Made by a program: the position numbers and the translations under genes. DNA of 64,000 bases from Trichosphaerium sp. ATCC 40318 (taxonomy: Eukaryota > Discosea > Flabellinia > Trichosidae), in the NCBI GenBank assembly GCA_038496445.1, contig JALMLS010000414.1, forward strand, positions 1 through 64,000, written 5' to 3'. Of this stretch, positions 36,184 through 48,369 are shown one piece after another (positions within the stretch are counted from its first letter, which is position 1; each line of letters starts with the position of its first letter). The notes below the pieces were generated by a model, which was given only the letters and a program-made list of their open reading frames with translations, did not search any database and was not told the origin of the DNA.

Positions 36184-37072
36184 ATGATGTACAGCAACGC
36201 TTTGATTATTGGTATTTTATGTTGTATTTCAGTTCAGCATCTTGTACTTTCACAAAGTGAGTGATGGTTGTAAACGTATTCCCTCCAATAACCTTTCTTT
36301 AGGTTATCCCACTCCTTTCTGCGCATCTGAATACTGGTCAAAATGGTAGGTTAGAAGCTGCGCTTTCAGTATATTTTAACGGTTTAAACAAAACAGGCTC
36401 AATGCAGACACCCCTACTGGGAATGGCGAGTATGAGACACCAAATAATCATAGACTCATAAACAGTGGTCAACTATGTAAGTTCATTCTTTTACTAATCA
36501 CACTAACATAAAAAGGTCCTGATGGTTACAAAGCCACAAATGTTCAATGTGTGCATTATACCTCTGGAACAGATTGGAGAGCATACACAAACTATGTTTT
36601 TAGATCCCGATGTACATTGGCAGGCGGATTACAGTGCAGGCATAGTGATAATTCAGAGACATGTCCAGATATGAAAGTGAGATACTGTTGCGAACCTGTT
36701 CCTTGCAATGGAAAGTGGAGTCAATGGTACTTTGTTTTTTCAAAACTGATTTGTCACCTCTGTACAACTTCTCATCTTCTTTTGAGGTACAATGACGACC
36801 GACCATATGGCAGTGGCGAATATGAATCTACATACAACCACAAGCGATTCCATGGAGGAAATGTATGCCCAAATAACTACAATGCAAAGCCTCCTACAGG
36901 TGCTCAATGTGTGTCTGTTGCAAGTGAACAAAATTGGTCAAACATTCCACGTGTGACTTATAGAGTACCATGTACGCCTACTGGAGGATTGGAATGTATT
37001 AGAAGTGAAAATGGTAGAAATGGCTTTATGTGCCCTGATATGAAAGTCCGATACTGTTGTCAAGCCGACTAG
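36184..37072 (+). CDS. Secreted protein with two WxxW (mucin-type) domains
   Basis: From ATG 36184, the signal peptide MMYSNALIIGILCCIS is followed by two copies of the WxxW domain known from gel-forming mucins and CILP. Copy 1 has YWSKWLNADTPTGNGEYE, then CPDGYKATNVQC and CPDMKVRYCC. Copy 2 has KWSQWYNDDRPYGSGEYE, then CPNNYNAKPPTGAQC and CPDMKVRYCC. Five exons join in phase, and the intron that splits the second Trp codon of WxxW (TG|G) occurs in both copies. Each copy keeps the Cys residues expected to form disulfides. The family is found mainly in animals. The protein ends right after copy 2 with no anchor, so it is probably secreted. Function is unknown beyond a likely matrix or mucus role. 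Confidence 0.88.
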
Positions 37073-37557
37073 TCAATAAAGTACTAAGTTTCCCTTCAAT
37101 AGTTTGTCTTTCTGTTTTTAAATCGTTCAGTTCCTGTATTCAAAAGCGTACCAATCCCACAACGTCACTACCTAGTCAAAAAAAAGCAGCTAAAAGCGTA
37201 CATTCAAAATGAAACTTCAAGCTGCTTTGATAGCTCATCCCTTCATAACCTTGTATTTTTGGTGAATGACTAGCGTTTCAGCTTTCAGAAACCGAAAATC
37301 GATCAAAGCGCTCCTCAAACTCAAGTAAATTAGCGAGTATCTCTGCTGGGCTATGTAATAGCTTTTGTATCGTTCATTTGTTCTTTGCAACCTTACCATT
37401 GCTTTGTTTTACAGTCAAAGGCTTACGAAAAGCGAGAATAAAATAAGTGGTTATTATTGGAATAAGGAAGGCGAGTTGTTTGTGTCACGTGATTAATTTA
37501 TTTGACCGTTACATACGTATGTAGTTGTCAACATCACTTTGAGCGGCACTTACAAGT
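37073..37557. other. Intergenic region / F-box promoter
   Basis: About 480 bp with no exon seen. A CACGTG lies near 37485, about 70 bp upstream of the next start. Confidence 0.45.
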
Positions 37558-38421
37558 ATGAGTCTAAATAAACAACTGCGAGAAGAAAAACAGTCGACAA
37601 TCGATAAAAAATATCAAACACCACAAGCTCTTCTTGTTACCGACATTTTAGGCGAGATAATCAAATATCTGCTATATACAGACGTAAAGAGCGTTGTAAA
37701 GCTCAAATCAACGAACAAGCACTTTCGCAACATCATTTCTGGTATGGCACGTGGTAAAACACGCCTTTTAAAGGATGTCTCTGTACTTGAAGTAATTCAT
37801 GATGAAGATACGGAAGAAATTAAAGAAAGGTTAATTACGCACGTGTTACAAGAAGATGTTTTATTTTTTTCTGTTTTAAATGATGAAGGACCGAAAGAGT
37901 CATTGTGGGACTTGGCTGTATCTCACGTTATCCGTTGGGCAAAATACGAACATTACGAAACTGCATTAGAAGACAACCTTAGCGACATTGACTATTCTTT
38001 GCCTGAACCAAACCACGAGTTTGAATTCGTAGATTCTCGCCCCAAAACATGTGATGTTTGTAGAAAGCCCACAAAGAATTGTGTGTGCGTGTACAAACCG
38101 GACCTCAGAGTATACTGTCCTAAATGTTACTATTTGCGATGTCCGCTGGTAGCTCTGCCTATTTGTGGGGGAGGTTCTGGGTACTACTATAGTGCAGCTA
38201 ACTTGTTTCGAATTGATGATGTACGTGATCATTATGAAGAAAATGAAGAATGTTTAAGTTGTATTGGAGAGTGTTTTAATGATACTATGAAAGCTCTAAG
38301 CAAATACCCAGAATTGGCATCTAAATGGATATCTGCTGGCATTGAAATATATGTTTTATTTGGTATAATGTACTACGGAGAGAACGATGATTTAGCAGTT
38401 ATCTTTGTTCCAAAACAATGA
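37558..38421 (+). CDS. F-box protein with Cys-rich motif
   Basis: A 287-residue intronless ORF. Residues about 23-60 form an F-box-like region (LLVTDILGEIIKYLLYTD, VVKLKSTNKHFRNII). A Cys cluster at residues 165-195 (CDVCRKPTKNCVC, then CPKCYYLRC) has spacing suited to one or two zinc ions. The rest is acidic and unrecognised. It is not a member of the A/B/C family. It lies alone between the WxxW gene and a coiled-coil gene. An SCF adaptor role is inferred from the F-box. Confidence 0.72.
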   Translation: MSLNKQLREEKQSTIDKKYQTPQALLVTDILGEIIKYLLYTDVKSVVKLKSTNKHFRNIISGMARGKTRLLKDVSVLEVIHDEDTEEIKERLITHVLQEDVLFFSVLNDEGPKESLWDLAVSHVIRWAKYEHYETALEDNLSDIDYSLPEPNHEFEFVDSRPKTCDVCRKPTKNCVCVYKPDLRVYCPKCYYLRCPLVALPICGGGSGYYYSAANLFRIDDVRDHYEENEECLSCIGECFNDTMKALSKYPELASKWISAGIEIYVLFGIMYYGENDDLAVIFVPKQ

Positions 38422-38471
38422 CACTCTTACTAGACAACATAGAAACTAATTTAATTTTGATTTGTATACTC

Positions 38472-39120
38472 TTATGATCTTACTTTGCTCTCGAGACTTG
38501 CAATTCGGGCAAGTAGTTCAGCAATTAGATTGCATTGGTTGGCATTTTCTTGTTCCAGTTTGGCCTTGTCTTCCTCTAGTTTGGCATTGTGGTCCTCCAG
38601 TTTAGTGACCTCTTCTTTTAGTAATCTTTCATGCTGATCTTGTATACATGGCTCATCAGGTTGATCCAGCTTTGCAGCTGCCCATAATTTTCTTCAGTAA
38701 ATGAATAAGCTATTGTTTGTTGTGTAGTCTTACCGTTAGTGATAATGAGTCTACATCAGACAACTCACTATCATCTTCCGAATGCGAAATCTCTTTGTGT
38801 TCTATTTTATCACCTCCAATCTTTTTGTTGATCTCGACCTTCTTTGGTTTGTTTGATTTCTTCTTTGCTCCTTCCCTTTTTTTCTGAGGCACTCGTTTCT
38901 TTGACTTCTTTACAACTGTAATTATGTAACGTGCGACAGCTTGAACATCTAACTTAACAGTAAAAAAAATTCACTGTTACAAGTCATCACATGAGACTAT
39001 ATTACCTTGAGCCACAACCAACTCATCCCATTTGAGTTTACAGCTTCTCCCTTTTTGTTTACCACTGCATAATGACTTGGCACCCAGGTTTAATAGGCTT
39101 ACCCTGAAAGTTGATAGCAT
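38472..39120 (-). CDS. Coiled-coil protein with basic/acidic linker (exons approximate)
   Basis: A minus-strand gene. An upstream exon near 39000-39060 encodes GRSCKLKWDELVVAQ. An exon of about 38930-38730 encodes a Lys-rich stretch (VKKSKKRVPQKKREGAKKK) and an acidic Ser stretch (HSEDDSELSDVDSLS). The last exon (about 38690-38472) is a strong heptad coiled coil (EEVTKLEDHNAKLEEDKAKL onward, ending LARIASLESKVRS). Two overlapping frames near 39060-39120 leave the 5' end unresolved. I do not recognise the family. The charge pattern would suit a nuclear protein. Confidence 0.5.
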
Positions 39121-39476
39121 CACTAGGTTTTTCTATTACTTAGTGCTATTGTAAATAAACAAACAAGCATATGTCACAGGATACACATTGCCAGGTGTAA
39201 CTAAACTCAAAATGAGTGTTTTTTCACCTTGAAATCTATCTTACGAGCAAGCATATGTTAGGCTACTCTGTGATACATATTATAAAAGAATAACATGATG
39301 TAAATTTATATCAGGCGATTTGTAACTCAGTCCCTTTTTGATATCTGTCAAACAACAAAGAAAAAAAGCTGAATGAAACAATAAGTAATTTGTTTATTCT
39401 TTAATTGTATTGATGAATACATCAACACATAAGACATTAACTATGTACTGCCTATTGTATTTAGGTAATCTGAAAT
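39121..39476. other. Intergenic region
   Basis: AT-rich flank between two minus-strand genes. It may include unrecognised 5' exons of the coiled-coil gene. Confidence 0.35.
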
Positions 39477-41450
39477 CTAATCAGTGCTACCGCTGAAAAC
39501 CTAAACATAAAATCACCACACAAACCAACGAACAAGTCATCAAACAAAAAAAAAAAAAAAAGAAGCAAAAACAAAAAAAAGAGTTGTTTCATCGTCTCAC
39601 AACTTACCTTTGCTTTAGATTCCATTCTAATACGTTGCAATCCAGTAACAACCTTATCAAGCTCAGTAAGAGAGTTAGCATTTTGCTTTTTGTAATCCCT
39701 AACAAATGGATGCTCCATTACAGAAACAGCTGTAGGTCTCTTTTCTGGATCGACACGTAATAGCTGAGCAATCAGATCTTTAGCGACATCAGAAACCTGG
39801 ATTTAAAACAAGTAAGCAACAACACGTAGATGGCAAAACACAAGTAAGCAACAACACGTAGACGGCAAAAACACAAGTGAACTTTTCAAAGAAAACTACA
39901 TTGTATGACCGAAGAGTTGATTTATAACAACAAAACAAGGTTGGTGACAACACGTACATCATCAAATTGAGGTGACTTGAAAACAAGTTCTCCCTTCATG
40001 ATAAGACGGAATAAGTCTCCGTCATTGTCAGCATGGAAAGGAAGCCTTCCGCTCAACCTAAAAGCAAGAAATGAGAAAACACAAACAACCCACTGCTTTT
40101 TTGCGCTTAAAACGCCTGTTTCTATGCTCAAACACGTACAAAATGTACATAAGTACACCAGAAGCCCACATATCAATACCAGGTCCATATCCAGCTCCTT
40201 TAAGGATATCTGGAGCAACGTAAAATGGAGTACCGCAAGCAGTGTACATTTCTTGTTTGAGAGCAACTATCTTACTCAAACCGAAATCTGCAAGCTTAAT
40301 TCTCAAGTCTGAGTGATCTTCAGAAACGAGCAATAAGTTCTCAAGCTAGAACAACAGTCAGAAACACCAAGAACAAGAAAAAAAATCGCGATAAGAGATC
40401 AAAATCAAAATAAACACTACGGATCTGTACGCCTACCTTGAGGTCTCTGTGTACTACACCAATCTCATGAAGGTATCCCAAAGCAGAAAAGAGTTGATTC
40501 ATAACGTAAGCAGTATCCCTAAGGAAGCTATCAGCGAGAAATTCAAAAAACAAAAAAAAAGAAAACTCAAAAAATAAACTAAGCCGAAACGCAACGTACT
40601 GCTCACTAAACATCTTTCTGCGCACAATCTCATCATATAATTCGCCTCCTTTCATTCTACAAAAAAGTTACAAAAAAAAACGTTTAATGTCGCTTCTCGC
40701 TATCAAAAAAACCCGTACAACTCCATGACGATACATAAAAACTCCTTTGTATCGAAAATAGCTTCAAGTGTAACGACATGCTCGTGCTGGATTTTAGCGA
40801 GGATCTTAATTTCATTCTCAAGCATTTGAGGCGTTTCTTTAACCTTTTTCTTGTCAATAAACTTGATTGCTACACGGTCTTTGGATTTTCTGTTTACGCC
40901 GACTTTGACGGTAGCAAAGTAGCCCCTAAAGTGAGGATGAGCGAATTAAAAGGTTAAAAAGGCGAATGAGTTTAAAAAATAAAATTTGCTCCAAATGCGC
41001 TGGTGACATTGAATGAAGGTTTATGTGGTTCTAATACTTAATTGATGGTACTTACTTGCCAAGGACCTCTTTAGTGATCTTGTAATAGTCCTTTATGTTA
41101 GACTTCGGGTTAGGCATCTGACGCGCTTTTACTTCATCAGGGATAGCGACCTTTACCTTTTTTTTGCTCTAAAGATGAGTTAGTGGTGATCTTTGCGATC
41201 GCTAGCCAGTAGTATCCCTTGGATATTTAAAATACTATCATAGGCTTTGTTTTAGGTAGTGCAGAATTCTAAACGCTGCAAAAAGGAAATAGAATGAATC
41301 TCTGAGCGGACTAGGTGCTTACCATGTTAAATTGTGGTTGTAGTTTGGTGTTTAGCACTAAAATACAAGTCCTTATTAAGGTAGGCTTGCAACTTTTTTG
41401 CGCGTTCTATATTTACGTTCTTTCAAAGCTGTAGCTTCTCCAGATGCCAT
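39477..41450 (-). CDS. CaMK-group Ser/Thr protein kinase
   Basis: From ATG 41448-41450, two short leader exons (MASGEATALKE, then LLNTKLQPQFNM) precede the kinase domain. Motifs are KEVLGKGYFATVKVG, the ATP-anchoring Lys in VAIKFIDKKKV, NEIKILAKIQHEHVV, catalytic HRDLKLENLLL, LADFGLSKIV, CGTPFYVAPDIL and DMWASGVLMYILL. The C-terminal lobe ends MEHPFVRDYKKQN, followed by a short tail that stops at 39477 (VFSGSTD). About ten exons are needed, many opened by GTACG or GTAAG donors. The ExILxxxxHxxVV and CGTPxYVAPE forms place it in the CAMK group. The tail is too short for a classic autoinhibitory and calmodulin-binding segment, so Ca2+ control is unproven. Confidence 0.9.
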
Positions 41451-42489
41451 TGTAGTAACTAACGGATAGTTTCATTTGTTTCTGAAAACCAGAAAAAACT
41501 GCAATTGGCGTCAATGATGACATTTATGTTCCATGTACCTGGTGTAGTGCGTGTCCTATTTTTTAGCTCGTTTTAAACTGATAGTAGTAAACTACAAGTT
41601 ACTTGAAAAAAACTACTAAACCCTGAACTTTGTTAGCCCAAAATCATGTTTTTTGTAGTTTACGCTTACAATGAAACTCTTAAAGTTTTTCCTTTTTGAC
41701 AAAAAACGTGAACGCATGAATTGCAAACTACATTTTTCGTTCAACGTTATCGCACGTGTTTTACAAAAAATTCATCATGTGTTCGCCTGACACTCTGTAC
41801 TACTATTAATGACGTGGGCACTTGCACAAATGATTAGAAAACTAGACACTAGTACCCATTTTTGGGTTTTGTACCAATGTTCGTTCAATAAAAGTGTCTG
41901 CCAACTAGTTATCAGACTTATAGGATATGGTACAATGTTGCACAAGTAGCTATCATACCTGAGAAAGAGTAACTCAGATTCGCTTGAAACAGCAAACTAA
42001 CGTTCGCAGAAGTACTGCACACATCCGTAAAATTTTTGGTGTCAACTAGAGGAAGTATCCACAGTCCTAGTGTTAGTTAAACTTGTCAGACTTTAAGAGA
42101 ACACTAAACTTCTCAGCTTGTATGCTCTTCTAAATTACCAGAACTGAGAACATCTCTAGTATGAAGATAGCTTGCAATTGCATCTCACATCAAATAATGC
42201 AGTACCTCCTTAGGTTCTTTGTCAATAGTACAACGCATGACAAAATGCGTCATAATCTCTCTAAACATTCTATTCTTTTCTTTCCTAATACAGTCATGAA
42301 TTGTTCGGGTACTTCTCTATCTCGATTCGGAGACAACACCAAATAACGCCTCAGTGTTGGATCAACGTCAGTGACTGAGAAGCGCGCAGACATTTGACCG
42401 GTGTTGAATTTTGGCTTGTTGTATTTTTTTGCGTTCATTTATTATAGCCTGATAGCGAACTGACACCTTCGTCCACCTGTCTTGCTGAT
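41451..42489. other. Mostly non-coding region with one possible exon
   Basis: About 1 kb upstream of the kinase. A minus-strand frame at 42250-42438 (KKYNKPKFNTGQMSARFSV to LGKKRIECLERL) has plausible composition and would diverge from the small gene at 42490, but no family or second exon is recognised. Confidence 0.3.
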
Positions 42490-42797
42490 GGCCATGCGTA
42501 AGCAATTACTTTGGCATTATATGCACTAAAATTGAATAAAACAGCAACAGTATCAATTCTGTCTGTTAAAAAGTCTAAAATAACCTTCGTTGATACTAAT
42601 ACTCCTTGTTTTTAGAAACAAACTTCGAGGATCTTCAAGATTTACAAATTACAGATAACTCCTGGGTAGAGCCGGGCTTCGCTGAGCCAAACGCTGTACC
42701 GCAAGGTTTTCAATACCGACCACACAACCCACACGTACGCGTTTATTCCTTCAACAAATTCTCCCCGCTTGCAGATAGAATTACGCTATATAATTAA
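42490..42797 (+). CDS. Possible small gene, unrecognised
   Basis: The terminal exon (from about 42616) encodes NFEDLQDLQITDNSWVEPGF, continues through HNPHVRVYSFNKFSPLADR and stops at 42797. Short upstream exons (ATG near 42490, then TVSILS) are suggested by splice signals, but the phase does not close. The composition looks coding. The product would be under 100 residues and is not recognised. Confidence 0.35.
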
Positions 42798-43044
42798 ACC
42801 ATACAAATTACGCTTCACCAAACGGCAATACCGCACTCAACTTTTGTAAAACAAAAACAGAATCGTTGTGCGGTATCGCACAAAATGTCAAAGAAGAAGC
42901 ACAAACCCTTCAACTTTTTTCTTTTAGTTTTGGTAAACGCACAACCTCTTCAAAAAAAAAAAAAATTAAAACTTTAAATTAATCGCTTCTGGAATGTTTA
43001 ATCGGCCTTTATTTTTAATAATTATTAACGTCATTATGTAGGGA

Positions 43045-46041
43045 ATGACTACATTCAGTCAACAAGATATGCACGGGCTTGGTATGAATCCTATGCGTAC
43101 GTTTTTTTTAATCTTTTTTTTTCTCGTTATCTTGAAAGAAGAACGACCTAAAACCTCCCATTTTGCTTAGAGGGCGTTAGTTTCTTTTTTATAAACTGAT
43201 TTTCTGCAAAAAATAAAATCACCAACATTCGAGCTTATCAATAAGTTTTTTTTTTCCCACTTGAACTGCTATTCTTGTTCAAAAATCAATGAAACAATTT
43301 CTTGTCATTTTTTTTTTTTCTTTCGTCTACGCGCCCACACTAAAAAACTTAACAGACCAAACGATGGATCCACAACAATATATGCTTCAAAAACAATTAG
43401 CTGCACAACGAGGTGGCTCTCCAATGCAAATGGGTCACCAACGCAATTACCCTACATTTATGGACATGTCAGGCGGTATGGGTGCTATGAATGCCATGCA
43501 AGCAGGTATGGGGGGTATGAATGGCGTGGGACTTGTTAAGCTTGAGGGATTACAAGGAGAGGGCGGATTTCCAGATATGCATCAACAGCAACAACCACAG
43601 CATGCTCAGAGCGATTTTGAGGCCCAACATCCAACGCAAACAGATAATTTACTTGTAAAGACATTAGCATCAGTACAAAAGGGTAGAATGAGCCTAAACG
43701 CACATCAACCTAGTCATAGTGGAAGAAAGTATGAAATCAGGATTCTGAACATTCCTGCTTTGGTTCAAAAGATAAAGGCTAAATTTTCCGGTTTCTTCGA
43801 AGTACAAGTACTTGGAGCACAGGTACAGACTCTCGTCTGACTTAATTTTGTCTTTTTTTATTATTTTGTTTACACGCTTTTAACGTACTTTCTAGGTTAC
43901 TGATATCGCTCATGTTGTTGCTACAGCTATGAGGAAGGAGCGTAATAAAGAATTTCCATTGTTGGGCGCACGAGGGGAGCCTGAGACCAAAAAGAGTGTT
44001 GCTACGTATACTTTCAGTAACATGAAGTTTCCTGAGCCTACAAATAATTCCTTGGTATACTTGCGCTTTGTAGTTAAGTTTAAAGATGGTTCAGGTACGT
44101 TAACAGAATGTTTTTGATGAATGAACAGAAAACTCAAGACTTTTTGTTGTTTGCGTCGTGACGTACTCATATTACATTAGAGGAATGCTCAGAGTGTGTA
44201 CCTCTTGTTCCTGTATCTCATTTCAGTCAATTGGCTCTAGCAGAAACTGAGCTCATGTTCCAACACAAGGTGCGTAGTCATGAACTTCTACTCGATAAAA
44301 AAAATGAAGAGTATGGTATCCGTGCTTAAAAGTTTTGTTGGCACAATAGATTATCTCTTAAAATTAAGGAGGCCTTAAGTCAATAATTTTTCTTTGAAAT
44401 GTTTTTATTTTTCTCATTTTCACGTGAAGTTGGTGAATTGGGTTTTACTTTATTTATTCTGTATTTAGGATGAGATTTCAATTAAAGATATTTGCTATTG
44501 TATTATGCAACATGAAAAACGTCCTTGGGGCCGACAAAGAAAAAGAAATAGGAGTCAAGATTTACAACGTCATATCTCTTTTAGTGAAGCTCGAGCTCTC
44601 CTTTCTAAAGCCAGTGAGTATATTTTTTTATACATCTACTCAGCTACTTTGCTTATAACAGTTTAATCTCACTTAATTTATAGTGCAATTGGGTGATAAT
44701 AGCGCTGTAATAAAGAGAGCATCGTTTTTAAGCTTTTGGAGAGGTTATACGCAACTCAGAGAAAAAATAAAGGAAGACATTCAATTAATTACTCTTTGGA
44801 ATGCAGGGTAATACTACTTGCGTCTTTGCAGTACTAACTTTTATCTGTTTAGAGATATTAGAATTTTATCTGCAAGCGATGCTTCACAAGTAATATCAGA
44901 GTACCCCGTAGGCCATTTTATTCTACGTTTGAGTACGTCTTACTTCGACGAAAAGCTAAGGACGGTACGATATTTTTTTATGCCTCGCTTCGCAATCAAA
45001 CAGTCTTTTGTGTTGTTTCTGTTCATTTTTGTGGCTAATAGCAACGTTTTAGGATAAAGGACTAGCACCATTCGCTGTTACATTAAAGAATTCCAGGTTC
45101 CAAGTTGCTCATATGTCAGAACCACTTGCAGGTGCGTGTATTTGAATGACAATAATGCGCTAATCTTTGTTGTTTAAGTCTTGGAAGCTTATGGTCTACA
45201 AAACGCTATTCTTCACAACAACCAATTATCTCACTTTGTTTTCCGCAACGGAGGTACGTTAATCGTATTACTGGCTTTTTTTTTGTCTACGTTTTCTATC
45301 TTGCCTTATTAACTGTTTATCAGCTACTGCGCGTAAGGAAGAAGTGTTTAGTTACAAACGTGGTGAGACTTGCTTCGAACACACGCATTACGTGCATCTT
45401 GGTCCAAATCAGCAACAACCTTCTACAGCATACCCTCAGCAACAGCAGCAGCAGCAACAAGCTGCAGGATTTGTCAAAAAGTAAGTGCGCGTAGCTTGTT
45501 TATTTACTAACTGCAAAACACTAGTAAGCGGCAGAGGACTTCTTCTATGGCTGAACAAGAACAAGAACGTAATGTTTTAGTTGTTTCTTTACAAAGAGAA
45601 TTCCAACACGGAGTGCAAATGATTGGTAATGTAATAATTGGAGAGAACGATACCGTCCAATCTCTACTTCAACACAAAATTCCAGAGGCACGTAGACACT
45701 GCTCTTTTAAAACGTTATTCACTGAAAACCTCACAACTTCTTGTGTGGCTAAAATACTTCTTCTACCCTTGTAATACTTCTAACATCCTCTCTAGACTTT
45801 AGGCGCACGTCTTGGAGAAGGATTCAAGTTTGGCGTGAAGTACTATGTACACAAGAGTGAACGCCCTATTCCTTTTAATATGGATCATCTCAACCTCAAG
45901 GTTATTCGATTCCTGTTCTACAAGTGCTTCGTGATTGAGAAAATTGATGAAACCAATATCACCATGTATAGCATGTATGGACGAGTAATGCCTGATGAGC
46001 GATCTGCTCAATTGGTAGAGAATGATAAGCCTTTGTGGTGA
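43045..46041 (+). CDS. STAT-type transcription factor (SH2 domain)
   Basis: ATG at 43045. The first exon (MTTFSQQDMHGLGMNPM) joins in phase to a Met/Gln/Gly-rich N-terminal exon. A beta-rich DNA-binding-type region follows (RKYEIRILNIPALVQKIKAK, then YTFSNMKFPEP and VPVSHFSQLALAETELMF, matching the end of the STAT DNA-binding domain). A helical linker (SFLSFWRGYTQLREKIKEDI) leads to an SH2 domain (LITLWNAGDIRILSASDASQ, GHFILRLSTSYF) in which the phosphotyrosine-binding Arg is kept. Further exons add a poly-Gln stretch (about 45440) and a C-terminal region ending ENDKPLW. The classic N-terminal coiled coil is not evident. STATs are known from animals, their unicellular relatives and dictyostelids. 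The phosphorylated Tyr cannot be identified with confidence. Confidence 0.82.
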
Positions 46042-47165
46042 AAAAGCTGACTTCGAACCGAGTTTTTTCACAGAAGAAGACTGAAAACGAAAAAAAAGCA
46101 TCTTGTTGGAGCGGTTTGTGTTATTTGGATATCAGCTACTGATTTATTTCATTGGTATCCATTTATATCAAATACCCTCTTTCAGGGTATGTTTCTTTTT
46201 TATTTGAACCCCACATTGTACAGTTGTAGTTTTCAAGGATGTTATCTTTTCTAACTTCAAAGTCAAGTTAACCCTTTGGAAAATAAAAAAAATTTCTTTT
46301 CAAAGGAGACGTTGTCTATGTCTTTGCATGTACATCCTACAATTCGCCCACAATATATTTGTCTTGTTTCGCCCTGTTCCACACTGTTTCAACATCTGGT
46401 CTATCGGCAACACTTACATTCAAGTTGTTCTAACCACCATGATTTCTACTATCAACCCACGTCTTCGGGTACCATTCAATGTCTTCTCCTTGTAGTTTAC
46501 CATCTACACATAACCCTTTATATTTCCATTTTTATGTCAGGTAGAACACAGACCACTTTTAAGCCTCAACCATATAAAAATGTAAAAAACGATTTTGGTA
46601 AGGGTTATAATTGGATTCTTTATTCCAAAGCACTTATCACTTTAAAGTTTTGAGCCCATACAATAAACACACTTGTAAAATAACTCTCCATTTGACTTCC
46701 ACTGGTTAAATTCTCCTTCAATTCTACCATTGACCCAAGTACAAACCTCTTTTAACTGTCCATTGTCATGCCATTTCTCACATGTACCATCCCTCAAACC
46801 ATTAACATAATGACTGTACTCTTGTAATTGACCATTGTTGTACCATTTCTTGTACTCTCCTTGCATCTTATCATCAACATGGAAACATTTGACTTTGATT
46901 TGTCCATCTGCATACCATTCCTTGTACTCTCCTTCATGTTTTCCTTTTTGGTAATATTGATGTACCTTCAATTTCTCTCTACTCCACCACACCTTGTATT
47001 CTCCATCGTATTTTCCGTTACTGTAACAAATCTGTCTATGTACTTGTCCATCACCTTGCCATGATACAAACTTGCCATTTAGAAATCCATTACAATAGGT
47101 ACCTTTTTCTGCTAACAAACCACCAACACGAAACACTTTGAATTCTCCTTCTTTTTTACCATTAA

Positions 47166-48369
47166 CTCCCTCATCCTAACAAAAAAAATCTTCACCCTAA
47201 CACTTTTTCACTAAACGCTATTTCGTAGCTTTAAAACGTACAGAAACGCTGTGTAGTCATTGTTGTAAGTAATAAAATTAGCATTTAAGTTTCTTGTACT
47301 GAAATATGAACAAAGTGTATACAAAGTACCTTTAAATGACGTTTATTGCGCGTGAAATGCTGAAAACGTTAGTTTGTGGTGTAAAGAATGAAGAAAAAGC
47401 GAGTTTCCAAAATTAACAATTACACAAGCTTTGCCAAGCGTTTAAATTACTGAAGTGTCACCCAATGCTATTTGTCATGTATAGAGATTAGTTTTAAGCT
47501 TGTCAAGCCTTGTGTAATTGATAAATTCCAATATTCTGTACTAATGGACACAAGAGATTTTTCGATATAAATACCTCAAGAGCTAATCAACCATCCCACA
47601 CTTTTCATGGTGATAGTCAATATGTGTGGTATTGCACAGTGTAATTTATAGCAATAGTGATGACAAATGCGACTTGTATCTTTCAAAAATAAAAAAAATC
47701 AGGTCATATTACTTAGTGAATACAAGTCTTTGCTTCACTTGTAATTTGTTATCTTCAACTATGGCTACAGAAACCATATCTGTTGAGTAAAAAAATGATG
47801 TTGTGGGTAATTATCACTGAATTGAACAGCTTAATCATGAATATCTGAAAACAACTTTTTTTTGGTTTTTTTGTGTTGTCATACACTATACTGACTTTCA
47901 AAAAGTCTTACCACCCTAAAACTCTACAAAATGCTTGACATATATATTTAAGTGTTAGTACACATAAAAGCTGAAGTGTCATTAACTTGCATTGCACAAA
48001 ATATGACATGTAATATGTGCAACCAAAAAAGTGTTCAAGTAAGTAATGCTGGTTTTCTTCACCAATACCATGCTTTTACCATTTGTGAAAGTAATACAAA
48101 CCATATTACAAGATTATGATAAAAGTATAAACCCCATTATTTATCAAGGTACATGTTAAGTGGGGTTTTTTTTATTGCTTTTTTCCATTTTTAAAACAGC
48201 ACTTTTGCAGGTGTGTTTAACTAATTTTTTTTAATTGAAGCACTTGAGCCTTTATACTATTTTGGCATTTGAGAAAACTGTTTAATTATTATGTAGGTAC
48301 ACTTCTTACAGTTGACATCCAAACTTAATTAGGGTGAAGATTTTTTTTGTTAGGGTTAAGGTGTAGGAG
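47166..48369. mobile_element. Non-autonomous DNA transposon, 1,204 bp, with ATTAA duplication
   Basis: Flanked by direct ATTAA at 47161-47165 and 48370-48374. The intact paralogue at about 54980-54990 has a single copy of this site, which proves insertion. The inverted ends share ctaacaaaaaaaatcttcac plus flanking bases (about 26 bp perfect, more imperfect to the tips, both starting CTCC). There is no ORF with transposase features inside. The TTAA core resembles piggyBac target sites, but the family is not assigned. Confidence 0.85.

Noticed and set aside
48301-48369. TTAGGG-like motifs suggesting interstitial telomere repeats
   Set aside because: Only isolated copies occur, and they are part of the transposon's inverted end.
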